Notes: a model not told the origin generated them from the letters alone. Positions 1 through 7,078 are shown, counted from the stretch's first letter. The stretch: 32,916 bases of DNA from an uncultured Clostridia bacterium (GCA_934141445.1 CAKPCF010000019.1:1-32916), one strand, 5' to 3'. Made by a program: numbers and translations.

Positions 1-75
1 ATTGTTGCATTTAAGCTTACACCTGCAAGAATTAACATTACAATTATTGAAATTACAAGTGCTATTAAGGTAATA
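1..75. repeat. Direct repeat copy of the prepilin signal coding segment
   Basis: This segment matches 32122-32196 base for base except at three positions. It lies in the same orientation about 32 kb away and encodes the hydrophobic pilin helix in both genes. Such close nucleotide identity next to a divergent leader suggests recent duplication or gene conversion. Confidence 0.85.
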
Positions 76-158
76 CCGCTTGTATTATTCAAATGTTTTG
101 TTGGACTATTATTCTGTTTAAATTCCAATCGACTCCTCTTACATTTTCTTTTGTTCAT
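1..158 (-). CDS. Prepilin-like surface protein, N-terminal part (runs off window)
   Basis: Only the first 52 codons are in the window; the rest lies beyond base 1. The ATG at 156-158 follows a GGGAGG ribosome site with about 8 bases spacing. The leader is basic (KRKCKRSR), followed by G28 and then ITLIALVISIIVMLILAGV, which is a class-III prepilin signal with its hydrophobic helix. Cleavage is expected after G28. The usual Glu at +5 of the mature pilin is Ala here. Bases 1-75 match 32122-32196 with only three differences, so this is a paralogue of the large LRR protein at the right end. Whether it also carries leucine-rich repeats cannot be seen. It lies about 200 bp downstream of an inverted-repeat promoter element whose promoter currently points away from it. 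Confidence 0.8.
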   Translation of the reverse strand, partial: MNKRKCKRSRLEFKQNNSPTKHLNNTSGITLIALVISIIVMLILAGVSLNAT

Positions 159-355
159 CTATGATTTCCTCCCTTAGATTTTATAAGTAGAGAAAAAGCT
201 TTTATCTATGATAATTTTTGACATATTTAACACCTTACAATTATCAATAATTAAAGCTCTTTCTCTGTCAATCCATAAAAAACATTAGTCTAATGACTTT
301 TGCTTTTCTTTGAAAGAAAACCATTTCAAAACTTCTATTTTACTTTTATGGATTT
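159..355 (-). promoter_or_regulatory. Structured 5' leader of the left prepilin-like gene
   Basis: The ~200 bases between the inverted-repeat element and the ATG hold no convincing gene. Read on the minus strand, a TCCATAAAA/TTTTTATGGA pair encloses a small hairpin (TTTGAAA/TTTCAAA around TGGTTTTC) and a TCATTAGA-type motif. A longer hairpin (AGAGAAAGAGCTTT paired with AAAGCTTTTTCTCT, one G-U pair) follows, ending about 20 bases before the Shine-Dalgarno. The same elements recur in the same order at 32250-32491, with paired changes in the last stem. I infer a conserved mRNA leader and recognise no known riboswitch class. Confidence 0.55.
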
Positions 356-376
356 CTTTAAGTTGCGTACTTAAAG
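356..376. repeat. Inverted-repeat arm 1 of left element (recombination-site-like dyad)
   Basis: The form is CTTTAAGT-N5-ACTTAAAG with core TGCGT. It is the exact reverse complement of 525-545. The dyad arms plus a short asymmetric core resemble a tyrosine-recombinase core site. On the minus strand it is not followed by a T run, so it would not terminate a transcript entering the pilin-like gene. Confidence 0.85.
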
Positions 377-385
377 ATAAGCAAA

Positions 386-429
386 AAAAGACACAAAACA
401 GTATATTTTATTATACTTTTGTGTCTTTT
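386..429. terminator. Bidirectional hairpin terminator inside left element
   Basis: AAAAGACACAAAA (386-398) pairs with TTTTGTGTCTTTT (417-429), and GTATA (401-405) pairs with TATAC (412-416). A and T runs flank both sides. In the present orientation it lies between the promoter and the pilin-like gene and would stop read-through arriving from thrS. Confidence 0.75.
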
Positions 430-476
430 CTGTTTTTATTTATTTCATATTATTCATAAAAATTGTTTTGGAATAG

Positions 477-505
477 TTGACTTCAATACTTACTAATGAT
501 AGAAT
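477..505 (+). promoter_or_regulatory. Sigma-A promoter inside left element
   Basis: The -35 TTGACT (477-482), a 17-bp spacer and the -10 TAGAAT (500-505) each match consensus at five of six positions. The promoter and about 20 bp upstream of it are invariant between the two elements. It currently transcribes rightwards, antisense to the end of thrS. Confidence 0.8.
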
Positions 506-519
506 TTTTGTAAATGTAA

Positions 520-552
520 AAGAACTTTAAGTACGCAACTTAAAGTTCTTTT
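520..552 (+). terminator. Terminator formed by arm 2 of the left inverted repeat
   Basis: The dyad of arm 2 (525-545) is extended by AAGAA on the inner side and TTCTT on the outer side. With its 5-base core as the loop it is followed by a T run, so it reads as an intrinsic terminator for the rightward promoter. The OFF-state transcript would end within about 40 bases. Confidence 0.6.
525..545. repeat. Inverted-repeat arm 2 of left element
   Basis: This is a perfect 21/21 reverse complement of 356-376, with the form CTTTAAGT-N5-ACTTAAAG and core ACGCA. All five core positions differ from the right-hand element, yet pairing within this element is perfect. Confidence 0.85.
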
Positions 553-568
553 TTCGCATTGTAATAGA

Positions 569-622
569 TTATTTTAAATCTTCAATATTTTCTATCTCTT
601 CTTCTGTCAAACCTGTTATCTT
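569..622 (-). pseudogene. Remnant of Rpn-type nuclease C-terminus
   Basis: On the minus strand one frame reads KITGLTEEEIENIEDLK then stop at 569-571. This matches the end of the right-hand Rpn-type tail (TTGLTEEELENIDNLE). An in-frame stop lies just upstream, and the frame differs from thrS, whose last codons overlap it. About 54 bases of the nuclease gene therefore remain, abutting the thrS stop. It marks the edge of the duplicated cassette. Confidence 0.7.
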
Positions 623-2376
623 TTAAAATTATCTACTTCTTCTCTAATTTTTGCAATAAAGTCATCAACATTCATTGCTCCAATATCTCCGGCATCTCTT
701 GAACGAACACCAACTGCATTGGCTTCAACTTCTTTATCACCTAAAATAAGCATATATGGTATTTTTTGAAGTTGTGCTTCACGAATTTTATATCCGATTT
801 TTTCTTCTCTTTCATCTAATTCTACTCTAAATCCTTCTGCTTCAAGTTTTTTTGCAATATTTTCTGCGTATTCTTTTTGATGATCTGAAATTGGCATTAC
901 TTTTACTTGAACAGGAGCAAGCCATGTTGGGAATTTTCCAGCAAAATGTTCTGTAATAATTCCTATAAATCTCTCAAAAGATCCAAATAAGGCTCTATGA
1001 ATCAAAATTGGTGTTTTCTTTTCTCCATCTTTATCAATATAGCTCATATTAAATCTTAATGGTAATTGGAAATCAACTTGTACTGTTCCCATTTGCCATT
1101 CTCTTCCTAAACAATCCTTCATCTTTATATCAATTTTTGGACCATAGAAAGCTCCATCACCTTCATTGATTCTATAATTGTCTTTTCCACAGATTTCATC
1201 TAATACTTCTCTTAAATTAGCTTCTGCTTTATCCCAAAGAGCTAGTTCTCCCATGTAATCATCTGGTCTTGTTGATAAAGTAAGTTCAAAATCAAGTCCA
1301 AATATTCCATATAATTTTTTTGCAATGCTAATAATATTCTTAATTTCAGAACCGATTTGGTCCTCACAAATAAAGTTATGTGCATCATCTTGACGGAACA
1401 TTCTAACTCTAAATAAACCATTTAGTTGTCCAGATTTTTCATTTCTATGTATAACATCAATATCATTGAATCTTAATGGTAAATCTTTATAACTTCTTAA
1501 TTTTGTTTGATATACTTTAATTGCATTTGGACAGTTCATTGGTTTTAAAGCTTGTTCATTTCCATCTGAATCAACTAATACAAACATATCGTCTTTATAA
1601 TGGTCCCAATGTCCTGATGTTTTCCAAAGTACACTACTATTTAATTGTGGTCCTGAAAATTCTTGATATCCATTTTCTTTGTGAATTTTTCTCCACATAT
1701 CAATTAAAATATTCATCATTGTAAAGCCCTTTGGTAACCAATAGGCCATTCCTGGTGCAGTTTCATCAAAAAAGAATAAATCTAATTCTTTTCCTAATTT
1801 TCTATGGTCTCTTTTTTTAGCTTCTTCAATCATGTTGATATATTCATCTAATTCACTTTGTTTTGGGAATGAAATACCATAAATTCTTTGAAGCATTTTA
1901 TTATGTTCATCACCTCTCCAATAAGCACCTGATGAATTTAATAATTTAACTGCTTTTACACAACCTGTTGAAGGTAAATGTGGTCCTCTACATAAGTCTG
2001 TATATTCTCCTTGTTTATAGAAAGAAATAACTTCTCCTTCTGGTAGTTCTTTAATAAGTTCTACTTTATATGGTTCTTCATGTTCTTCCATAAGTTTGAT
2101 TGCTTCTTCTCTTGGAAGTTCAAATCTTTCAATTGGTAAATCTTCTTTTATTATTTTTTTCATTTCTTCTTCAATTTTTCTTAAGTCTTCTTCTGAAAAT
2201 GGCTTTTCAACATCAAAATCATAATAAAAACCTTTTTCAATAGCTGGTCCTATTGTGATTTTTGCATTTGGAAATAATCTTTTTACTGCTTGTGCCATAA
2301 TGTGTGATGTTGTATGCCAATACATACTTTCTTCTACTTCGGCTGTTTTTCCGCCACCAAGTTTAATTTTAAACAT
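616..2376 (-). CDS. thrS: Threonyl-tRNA synthetase lacking the TGS domain
   Basis: It charges tRNA-Thr in the cytoplasm. Visible parts are the editing domain, with zinc-type residues H21 and H25 (HTTSHIMAQAV) and C129 in DLCRGPH, then the class-II core with motif 2 (RVRMFRQDDAHNFI) and motif 3 (ILIHRALFGSFERF), and a C-terminal anticodon-binding domain (LAPVQVKVMPISD). The start is set at ATG 2376, 8 bases from AGGAGG; a TTG two codons upstream is too close to that site. At 586 residues it begins where the editing domain normally begins, about 50 residues short of the usual ~640, so the N-terminal TGS domain is absent. A T-box leader precedes it. Its 3' end overlaps an Rpn-type nuclease remnant. 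Confidence 0.96.
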   Translation of the reverse strand: MFKIKLGGGKTAEVEESMYWHTTSHIMAQAVKRLFPNAKITIGPAIEKGFYYDFDVEKPFSEEDLRKIEEEMKKIIKEDLPIERFELPREEAIKLMEEHEEPYKVELIKELPEGEVISFYKQGEYTDLCRGPHLPSTGCVKAVKLLNSSGAYWRGDEHNKMLQRIYGISFPKQSELDEYINMIEEAKKRDHRKLGKELDLFFFDETAPGMAYWLPKGFTMMNILIDMWRKIHKENGYQEFSGPQLNSSVLWKTSGHWDHYKDDMFVLVDSDGNEQALKPMNCPNAIKVYQTKLRSYKDLPLRFNDIDVIHRNEKSGQLNGLFRVRMFRQDDAHNFICEDQIGSEIKNIISIAKKLYGIFGLDFELTLSTRPDDYMGELALWDKAEANLREVLDEICGKDNYRINEGDGAFYGPKIDIKMKDCLGREWQMGTVQVDFQLPLRFNMSYIDKDGEKKTPILIHRALFGSFERFIGIITEHFAGKFPTWLAPVQVKVMPISDHQKEYAENIAKKLEAEGFRVELDEREEKIGYKIREAQLQKIPYMLILGDKEVEANAVGVRSRDAGDIGAMNVDDFIAKIREEVDNFKR

Positions 2377-2455
2377 AAACAATTCCTCCTACTAATTCAT
2401 TTACATATATAAATTTACTATATAAATCTTTTTTATTGCAAATTTTGTCTACAAT

Positions 2456-2691
2456 ACAAAAAGCCCCTACAAGCAAATTTATATTGCTTATAGGGGTAAT
2501 TTCTTACGGTTCCACCCTAATATTTAACTTCATTATAGATTTATATCGTAATCCAAACGCTAATCTTTCGACTAGAAGCTCCAAGGTAGTTTTTCAAATA
2601 TGTTTTTCTAGGTAAGCTCTCAGCTACTAACTTTCCCTCTCTTTAGATAACCTATATTTTACTTTTCCTCTTCATTGCTCATTTTTAATAC
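2456..2691 (-). promoter_or_regulatory. T-box riboswitch of thrS
   Basis: The minus strand carries the T-box core AGGGTGGAACCGTAAGAA at 501-520 of the 2000s (2501-2520). A terminator hairpin follows, in which ACCCCTATAAGCAA pairs with TTGCTTGTAGGGG, ending in CTTTTT. The upstream leader is long and structured, as expected for Stem I. An ACC triplet at 2585-2587 could be the threonine specifier, but I cannot fold Stem I by eye. Uncharged tRNA-Thr should favour antitermination and synthetase expression. Confidence 0.9.
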
Positions 2692-2697
2692 ATTCTT

Positions 2698-2726
2698 ATA
2701 ATACAACTTTTTACCTCAATTGTCAA
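2698..2726 (-). promoter_or_regulatory. Promoter of the thrS T-box transcript
   Basis: The -35 TTGACA (2721-2726), a 17-bp spacer and the -10 TATTAT (2698-2703) on the minus strand lie immediately upstream of the T-box leader. Confidence 0.8.
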
Positions 2727-2747
2727 TAAAATTTAATCAACTCTCAT

Positions 2748-3959
2748 TTAATTTTCTCTTAGCAAATTACACCATTTTGAAGAAACAACCTTAAATATAT
2801 TTACAAAATTCATTTTTTCTACATCAGAGTCAGAAACAATATTTACTTCTCCTACATTTTCTCCATCAACTGAAAAAACTGCTTTTCCAATTACATCCCC
2901 TTTATGCAAAGGTGCAGATATATTTTCATTTAAAGTAATTGTTTGTTCTACATTTGCAGAAGAACCTTTTTTTACAAGTGCACCACAGTCGTTTTCAAAC
3001 ACAAGATTTATTTGATTTTTTGTACCTTTGTTTACATTTATAGTCTGAACAACAGAATCTTTTGTTGCAACTTTTTCATAATTATAAGTATTAAATCCAT
3101 AATCTAATAATGTTTTAGCTGAGGAAAATCGAATTTTAGTAGTTGGAGCTTTCATTACAACAGCAATTAACGATAAGTCACCTCTTGTTGCACTAGCTGA
3201 TAAATTATATAAAGCAAGTGATGTCGAACCAGTTTTCAAACCAGTAGCACCTTCATAAGTACGAATCAATTTATTGGTATTTACCAATTGTGACTTTCCA
3301 TCTCTAAGCGAATCCATCCAAATCGTTGTATATTTAGTTATGTCCGGATGATTTTTCAAAAGCTCTCTACTCATTAAAGCAATGTCATAACTAGTTGTGA
3401 TATGTCCATCTTCATCAATTCCATGGCAATTCTTAAAAGTAGTATTCTTCATACCTAGTTCTTGAGCTCTTTTATTCATTTGTTCAACAAAAGCCTCTTC
3501 AGAACCAGCTAAATGCTCTGCCATTGCTACAACACAATCATTAGCTGAAACAACACAAATTGCTTTTAACATTTCATCAACTGTAAGATTCTCTGTTTCA
3601 TTTAACCAAATTTGTGAGCCTCCCATAGATGCCGCATTTGCAGAACATGCAACTTTTGTATCAAGAGTTATCTTTCCACTATCTAAAGCTTCCATAATTA
3701 ATAAAATACTCATAATTTTAGTAACACTAGCTGGTCTAAGTTGTTCATTGGCATTTTTTTCATACAAAATTTTTCCAGAATTTTGTTCTATAAGAACTGC
3801 ACTTTCTGCCTCTATATTCAAGAAGTTATCTGCTGTTTCTGCATTCACTTCTGTGGTGCCAGAATTATCGTTCCATGTTGGAACACTTAAATAAGTAGCA
3901 TAAGTAAAACTTTGCAAACTTAATATAAATATCGAAAATAAAGCAAAAATTTTTTTCAT
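2748..3959 (-). CDS. Serine-type D-Ala-D-Ala carboxypeptidase (DacF/PBP5 family)
   Basis: It trims the terminal D-alanine from peptidoglycan stem peptides on the outer face of the membrane. A signal peptide (about residues 1-21) is followed by the three penicillin-binding motifs: SVTK at 78-81, SAN at 138-140 and KTG at 242-244. A C-terminal beta-rich PBP5_C-like domain follows. The protein ends in a short amphipathic stretch (FVNIFKVVSSKW) that could tether it to the membrane. At 403 residues it is of normal family length. A GGAG lies about 14 bases before the ATG, a long spacing. DacF and DacA cannot be separated from sequence alone. Confidence 0.9.
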   Translation of the reverse strand: MKKIFALFSIFILSLQSFTYATYLSVPTWNDNSGTTEVNAETADNFLNIEAESAVLIEQNSGKILYEKNANEQLRPASVTKIMSILLIMEALDSGKITLDTKVACSANAASMGGSQIWLNETENLTVDEMLKAICVVSANDCVVAMAEHLAGSEEAFVEQMNKRAQELGMKNTTFKNCHGIDEDGHITTSYDIALMSRELLKNHPDITKYTTIWMDSLRDGKSQLVNTNKLIRTYEGATGLKTGSTSLALYNLSASATRGDLSLIAVVMKAPTTKIRFSSAKTLLDYGFNTYNYEKVATKDSVVQTINVNKGTKNQINLVFENDCGALVKKGSSANVEQTITLNENISAPLHKGDVIGKAVFSVDGENVGEVNIVSDSDVEKMNFVNIFKVVSSKWCNLLREN

Positions 3960-4145
3960 ACTAAAGTAAAAAACTCCTTTCTAAAAATTTATATTCAATA
4001 AATTTTCATTTTAATAAAACCTATGCTATTTTTTATAAAATATACATTTTCGGTTAATTTTGTTAGCATATTTTTTTCTAAAAAAACAATAATAAAAATG
4101 TGAAAATAATTTTCACAAATATTATATACAATTTAGGAGGAAAGT

Positions 4146-4610
4146 ATGACAAAGAAATTTGTAATAGCTACAATAATAGCTGTCATTCTTTCATTGAGTT
4201 TTGGAATTTGTTTTGCAAATGAAGAAAATTCTTCTAATAAAGTTAATTTAGGAAATGAAATAACTAAATCACTTGACAAAACAGGAGATAATGCAAAGCA
4301 CTTAGTTGATAACGCAATGAATTCTGAACGAAAAATGATGAACAGCGTTGAAAACGCTGGTAAAAGTGCAGTAAATGGTATTGAAGATATAGGAAAAAAA
4401 GCTGAAAATGTTACTTCTGATGTTGCTGGTGCAGTAACTAGAAATGGTTATAATAATTATATTGCAACAAGAACAACTGCTGATGATGTGGGAAGTTTTG
4501 CTGGAATGACATCAACAACATGGATGTGGCTTATTTTTGCTGTTGCAGCAGTTATCATAGTAGCTGCTATATGGTATTATTCAGTACAAAACAAAAATAA
4601 CAGAGAATAA
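4146..4610 (+). CDS. Secreted, C-terminally membrane-anchored protein of unknown function
   Basis: I do not recognise the family. It has a clear signal peptide (about residues 1-24, ending CFA), then a polar region of about 95 residues with heptad-like, helix-prone sequence (SLDKTGDNAKHLVDNAM and similar). A C-terminal hydrophobic segment (WLIFAVAAVIIVAAIWYY) and a short basic tail follow. The topology is an extracytoplasmic helical domain held by one membrane helix. AGGAGG is well placed before the ATG. It is one of very few plus-strand genes and converges on another small cell-surface protein, with which it shares a hairpin terminator. Confidence 0.75.
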   Translation: MTKKFVIATIIAVILSLSFGICFANEENSSNKVNLGNEITKSLDKTGDNAKHLVDNAMNSERKMMNSVENAGKSAVNGIEDIGKKAENVTSDVAGAVTRNGYNNYIATRTTADDVGSFAGMTSTTWMWLIFAVAAVIIVAAIWYYSVQNKNNRE

Positions 4611-4618
4611 ATGTACAA

Positions 4619-4665
4619 AAATCACCTAATCAATAAATAATTTATTAACTAGGTGATTTATTTTT
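4619..4665. terminator. Bidirectional terminator between convergent genes
   Basis: AAATCACCTA (4619-4628) pairs with TAGGTGATTT (4650-4659), and the AT-rich loop can pair further. T runs on the plus strand and A runs on the other side allow it to serve both the gene ending at 4610 and the minus-strand gene ending at 4686. Confidence 0.75.
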
Positions 4666-4685
4666 ATTCTTGAACTTCTTTTGAT

Positions 4686-5078
4686 TTATCTTTTTAATCT
4701 AATTAGTATTGCTATTGCAAATAATATTAAAAGAACACCTATTGCAATTAGTAAAATACTTAATATATTATTTAGTCCAAGATTTGCTTCTGGCAATCCA
4801 GCCAAAGCACTAACTCCTGTCACTTTTGAGCTTCCAGATGATGTTGTTGAGCTTTTAGTAGATGTATTTGATACCGTATTATTTGTTTTTGATACATTTT
4901 CTGTATTAGTTTCTGAACTATTTGTATCTTGATTTTCTAAATTAGTATTTGTATTTTGTTGTTGCATTGTTTGAGTAAATCCTGTTGAATTTGACATTTC
5001 AGTTGCAAACGAATTTGAACAAATTGCAAAAACAATAAACAAAATTGTTAAAATTGATATTCTTATATATTTAGACAT
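4686..5078 (-). CDS. Small Ser/Thr/Asn-rich cell-surface protein
   Basis: The family is not recognised. It has 130 residues: a signal peptide (MSKYIRISILTILFIVFAI...), a low-complexity N/T/S-rich stretch of about 55 residues, a short VSALAGLPEANLG segment, and a C-terminal transmembrane helix (ILSILLIAIGVLLILFAIAIL) ending in RLKR. The layout resembles a wall-spanning stalk protein, but there is no true LPxTG. GLPEA is at best a degenerate sorting motif. The start is ATG 5078, preceded by GGAGG; an upstream in-frame start lacks a ribosome site. Confidence 0.7.
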   Translation of the reverse strand: MSKYIRISILTILFIVFAICSNSFATEMSNSTGFTQTMQQQNTNTNLENQDTNSSETNTENVSKTNNTVSNTSTKSSTTSSGSSKVTGVSALAGLPEANLGLNNILSILLIAIGVLLILFAIAILIRLKR

Positions 5079-5179
5079 AAATTCCTCCACAATATAAATA
5101 AATCTATTACAATGATACACATAAAATAATTAATTGTCAAATATAAAATATATTCATTTCACATTCTCAAAATTATACT

Positions 5180-6295
5180 TTATAGTTGGCATTCATATGT
5201 AATATCTCCATTTATATAATATCCATTTGAATCAATTGAAAATAACATAAATGGTTTCATATATATAGTATCACCTTTTTTAGGATTTAATCCACTAATA
5301 GCATTTAAAGTAATATTAAAAGCTTGTGAAATCATTATTATTCCTGAATTTTTATAATTATATGAAACTAAAGTATTGAAATTCTGCTTTGTTCTATCAA
5401 AAATTGTTGTATATCCAACATCAGCTCCTGTAGTTAGACATCCGAAATCCTGACTCATTGCTTTTTCCTTATTTAAAGTAAATATTATTCCTATTCTTTC
5501 TAAGGTAGATCCTTTTATTTCATAATTTTCCATATTCTTTGTTTCCAAAGAATAAACTTGCTCAATAATATCATTTGCATAATGCATGCCTTCAAGTACT
5601 CCAACAAAAGAATCATTTACTCTTTCTATATTCATACTCACTCTATTACTTGGTTCTACTGAAATTTCACTATTATAAACTGCTGTATACACTCTATTTA
5701 CAGATGCTGTTTCGTATAATACTCTTTCTGTACTTATTATATCATTATTCTCATTTACCCAATACGAAAATCTTCCATGCTCACTATCCTCAAAAGCCTC
5801 AATTTGATATTTCCAAACTTTAAAATTATTATCCTCTTGAGCATCAATAAATTTTCCATCATTTACTTGAATCGTTACTAAATTATTATTTACAGAATCC
5901 TCTTGAGTCCAAACAGTTTTTACATCTTTTTTACTATAATAATCTGTTAAAAGAACTTGTCCTTTTTTTATTTGATTATATTTTATAATTCCATTTGGCA
6001 TTAAAACTAGGTTATCTAATTTACTAATAATTATATTATTATTTGTATCTATAATTCCTATTTTTTCCAAATAACTCAAACATTCTTCAGTTGTTATATT
6101 TTTCTGCAATGAAGACTTTAAATTTGCTTTTTCTGTTTGTATTCTATTTGCCACTTTAGATACTTCACTTAAAATTTCATCTTCAGAAATATTATTATTT
6201 GTAGACATATTTTTAACAACAAAAATTCCAATTAGTATAACTATTATAATCATTAAAATTACAATTATACTTTTGTATTTTTCAAAAAAATCCAT
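5180..6295 (-). CDS. Membrane-anchored extracytoplasmic protein, unknown function
   Basis: It has 371 residues, with one N-terminal transmembrane helix (IIVILMIIIVILIGIFVV, about residues 9-26) after a short cytoplasmic DFFEKYK segment. A long, probably extracytoplasmic region without further hydrophobic spans follows. An EEILSEV...RIQTEKANLKSSL stretch after the helix looks helical, and the rest looks beta-rich. I recognise no domain. The ATG at 6295 is 7 bases from GGAG, and I prefer it to a TTG two codons upstream. It is transcribed in the same direction as the surface protein downstream, with about 100 bp between them. Confidence 0.7.
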   Translation of the reverse strand: MDFFEKYKSIIVILMIIIVILIGIFVVKNMSTNNNISEDEILSEVSKVANRIQTEKANLKSSLQKNITTEECLSYLEKIGIIDTNNNIIISKLDNLVLMPNGIIKYNQIKKGQVLLTDYYSKKDVKTVWTQEDSVNNNLVTIQVNDGKFIDAQEDNNFKVWKYQIEAFEDSEHGRFSYWVNENNDIISTERVLYETASVNRVYTAVYNSEISVEPSNRVSMNIERVNDSFVGVLEGMHYANDIIEQVYSLETKNMENYEIKGSTLERIGIIFTLNKEKAMSQDFGCLTTGADVGYTTIFDRTKQNFNTLVSYNYKNSGIIMISQAFNITLNAISGLNPKKGDTIYMKPFMLFSIDSNGYYINGDITYECQL

Positions 6296-6390
6296 ATACA
6301 ATCTCCATCTTATCTTTTGATTTTTATACTACATTGTTTAGTAAAGCTTTTCATATAATATTAAGTGCAAAGCACACTTTCATATTGTAT

Positions 6391-6415
6391 AAAAAAAAAC
6401 CCTTGAAGGGTTTTT
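6391..6415 (-). terminator. Intrinsic terminator after rpmE
   Basis: On the minus strand AAACCCTT pairs with AAGGGTTT in a tight hairpin followed by a run of T, about 40 bp past the rpmE stop. Confidence 0.8.
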
Positions 6416-6455
6416 AATTAGCTAATTAATTCTATTAAATTGGTATCTTAAAAAA

Positions 6456-6656
6456 TTAAGCAATACCATATTTTTTCTTAAATTTATCAGCTCTACCACC
6501 TGTAGTGTTTTGTTTTAAGCTTCCTGTCCAGAAAGGATGACATTTTGAACAAACATCAACTTTAATTTCTGGTTTTGTTGAATTTGTTTCAATTACATTT
6601 CCACATGCACAAATAATTTTAGAAGCTGTATAGTTTGGATGTATTCCTTCTCTCAT
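6456..6656 (-). CDS. rpmE: 50S ribosomal protein bL31 (zinc-type)
   Basis: It is a component of the large ribosomal subunit. The 66-residue sequence begins MREGIHPNY and carries the four zinc-ligand cysteines of the zinc-containing form: CAC at residues 16-18 and CSKC at 36-39. The family signature around HPFWTG is present, and length is normal. It stands as a single gene with its own promoter and terminator. The four-Cys form implies that a zinc-free paralogue, if any, lies elsewhere. Confidence 0.96.
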   Translation of the reverse strand: MREGIHPNYTASKIICACGNVIETNSTKPEIKVDVCSKCHPFWTGSLKQNTTGGRADKFKKKYGIA

Positions 6657-6697
6657 TTATTTCACCTCTTTCTCTTGTTTTCTAAACAATCTTGATT

Positions 6698-6726
6698 ATT
6701 TTATCATAAAAAAACTTACTTTGCAA
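6698..6726 (-). promoter_or_regulatory. Promoter of rpmE
   Basis: The -35 TTGCAA (6721-6726), a 17-bp spacer and the -10 TAAAAT (6698-6703) lie about 45 bp before the rpmE ATG. Confidence 0.6.
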
Positions 6727-6731
6727 GTTTT
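6707..6731 (-). terminator. Short terminator after the small membrane protein
   Basis: On the minus strand AAAACTT pairs with AAGTTTT and is followed by a T run, just downstream of the stop at 6749. It overlaps the rpmE promoter. The stem is only 7 bp. Confidence 0.5.
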
Positions 6732-6748
6732 TATTATACTAATTTTAT

Positions 6749-7078
6749 TTAGTTATAAACAACTACATATTTTTGTTGTTCTTGATTTGGTTGTTCTATA
6801 ACTTGATTATCATTACTTACATTATCTGGTATACTTTCTTGTATATCATTTACTTTAGGCACATTTAAGTTATCTTTGATATTTGTAGTAAATGAATCTG
6901 AATTTTTCTCTAATTCATTACTCATATTTTTAAATATTGTAGATAGCCCTTCTCCACCAACAATACTTTGTAGCTCTGATTTTAAAGATGTTTTATTAAC
7001 AATTTTATAAGTTATATTAAATAAACAAGCAATAATACAAACAACTAATAATAATTTTTTCCATATCTTTGCTAACAT
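6749..7078 (-). CDS. Small membrane-anchored protein, unknown function
   Basis: It has 109 residues. After a basic start (MLAKIWKK) comes one transmembrane segment (LLLVVCIIACLFNITY) and then a polar, Asn/Gln-rich tail of about 85 residues with no recognised motif. It could be a signal-anchor protein with an extracytoplasmic tail. The ATG at 7078 is 6 bases from GGGAG. It lies about 105 bp downstream of metK on the same strand and could be co-transcribed with it. Confidence 0.65.
   Translation of the reverse strand: MLAKIWKKLLLVVCIIACLFNITYKIVNKTSLKSELQSIVGGEGLSTIFKNMSNELEKNSDSFTTNIKDNLNVPKVNDIQESIPDNVSNDNQVIEQPNQEQQKYVVVYN

Larger units (their letters stand above)
356..545. promoter_or_regulatory. 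Putative invertible promoter element, left copy (OFF orientation)
   Basis: A 190-bp segment is bounded by a perfect 21-bp inverted repeat. From left to right it contains a bidirectional hairpin terminator, a 56-bp block (454-509) identical to 32590-32645, and a sigma-A promoter reading rightwards. The pilin-like gene starts at 158 and reads leftwards, so the promoter now faces away from it. Inversion between the repeats would place the -10 near 396-401 on the minus strand, with a leader of about 230 bases to the gene. The layout matches known phase-variation switches, such as the invertible promoters of Clostridioides difficile and Bacteroides. Function is inferred. Confidence 0.75.

Noticed and set aside
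159..355. Cyclic-di-GMP or other known riboswitch in the pilin-gene leader
   Set aside because: Conserved short motifs and hairpins are visible, but they do not match the cores of the riboswitch classes I can recall.
356..545. Interpretation as a MITE or miniature transposon with terminal inverted repeats
   Set aside because: Copies of a MITE share their terminal repeats. Here the two copies share interior promoter DNA, but the repeat cores differ at every position while matching within each copy, which fits paired recombination sites better. No target-site duplication was seen.
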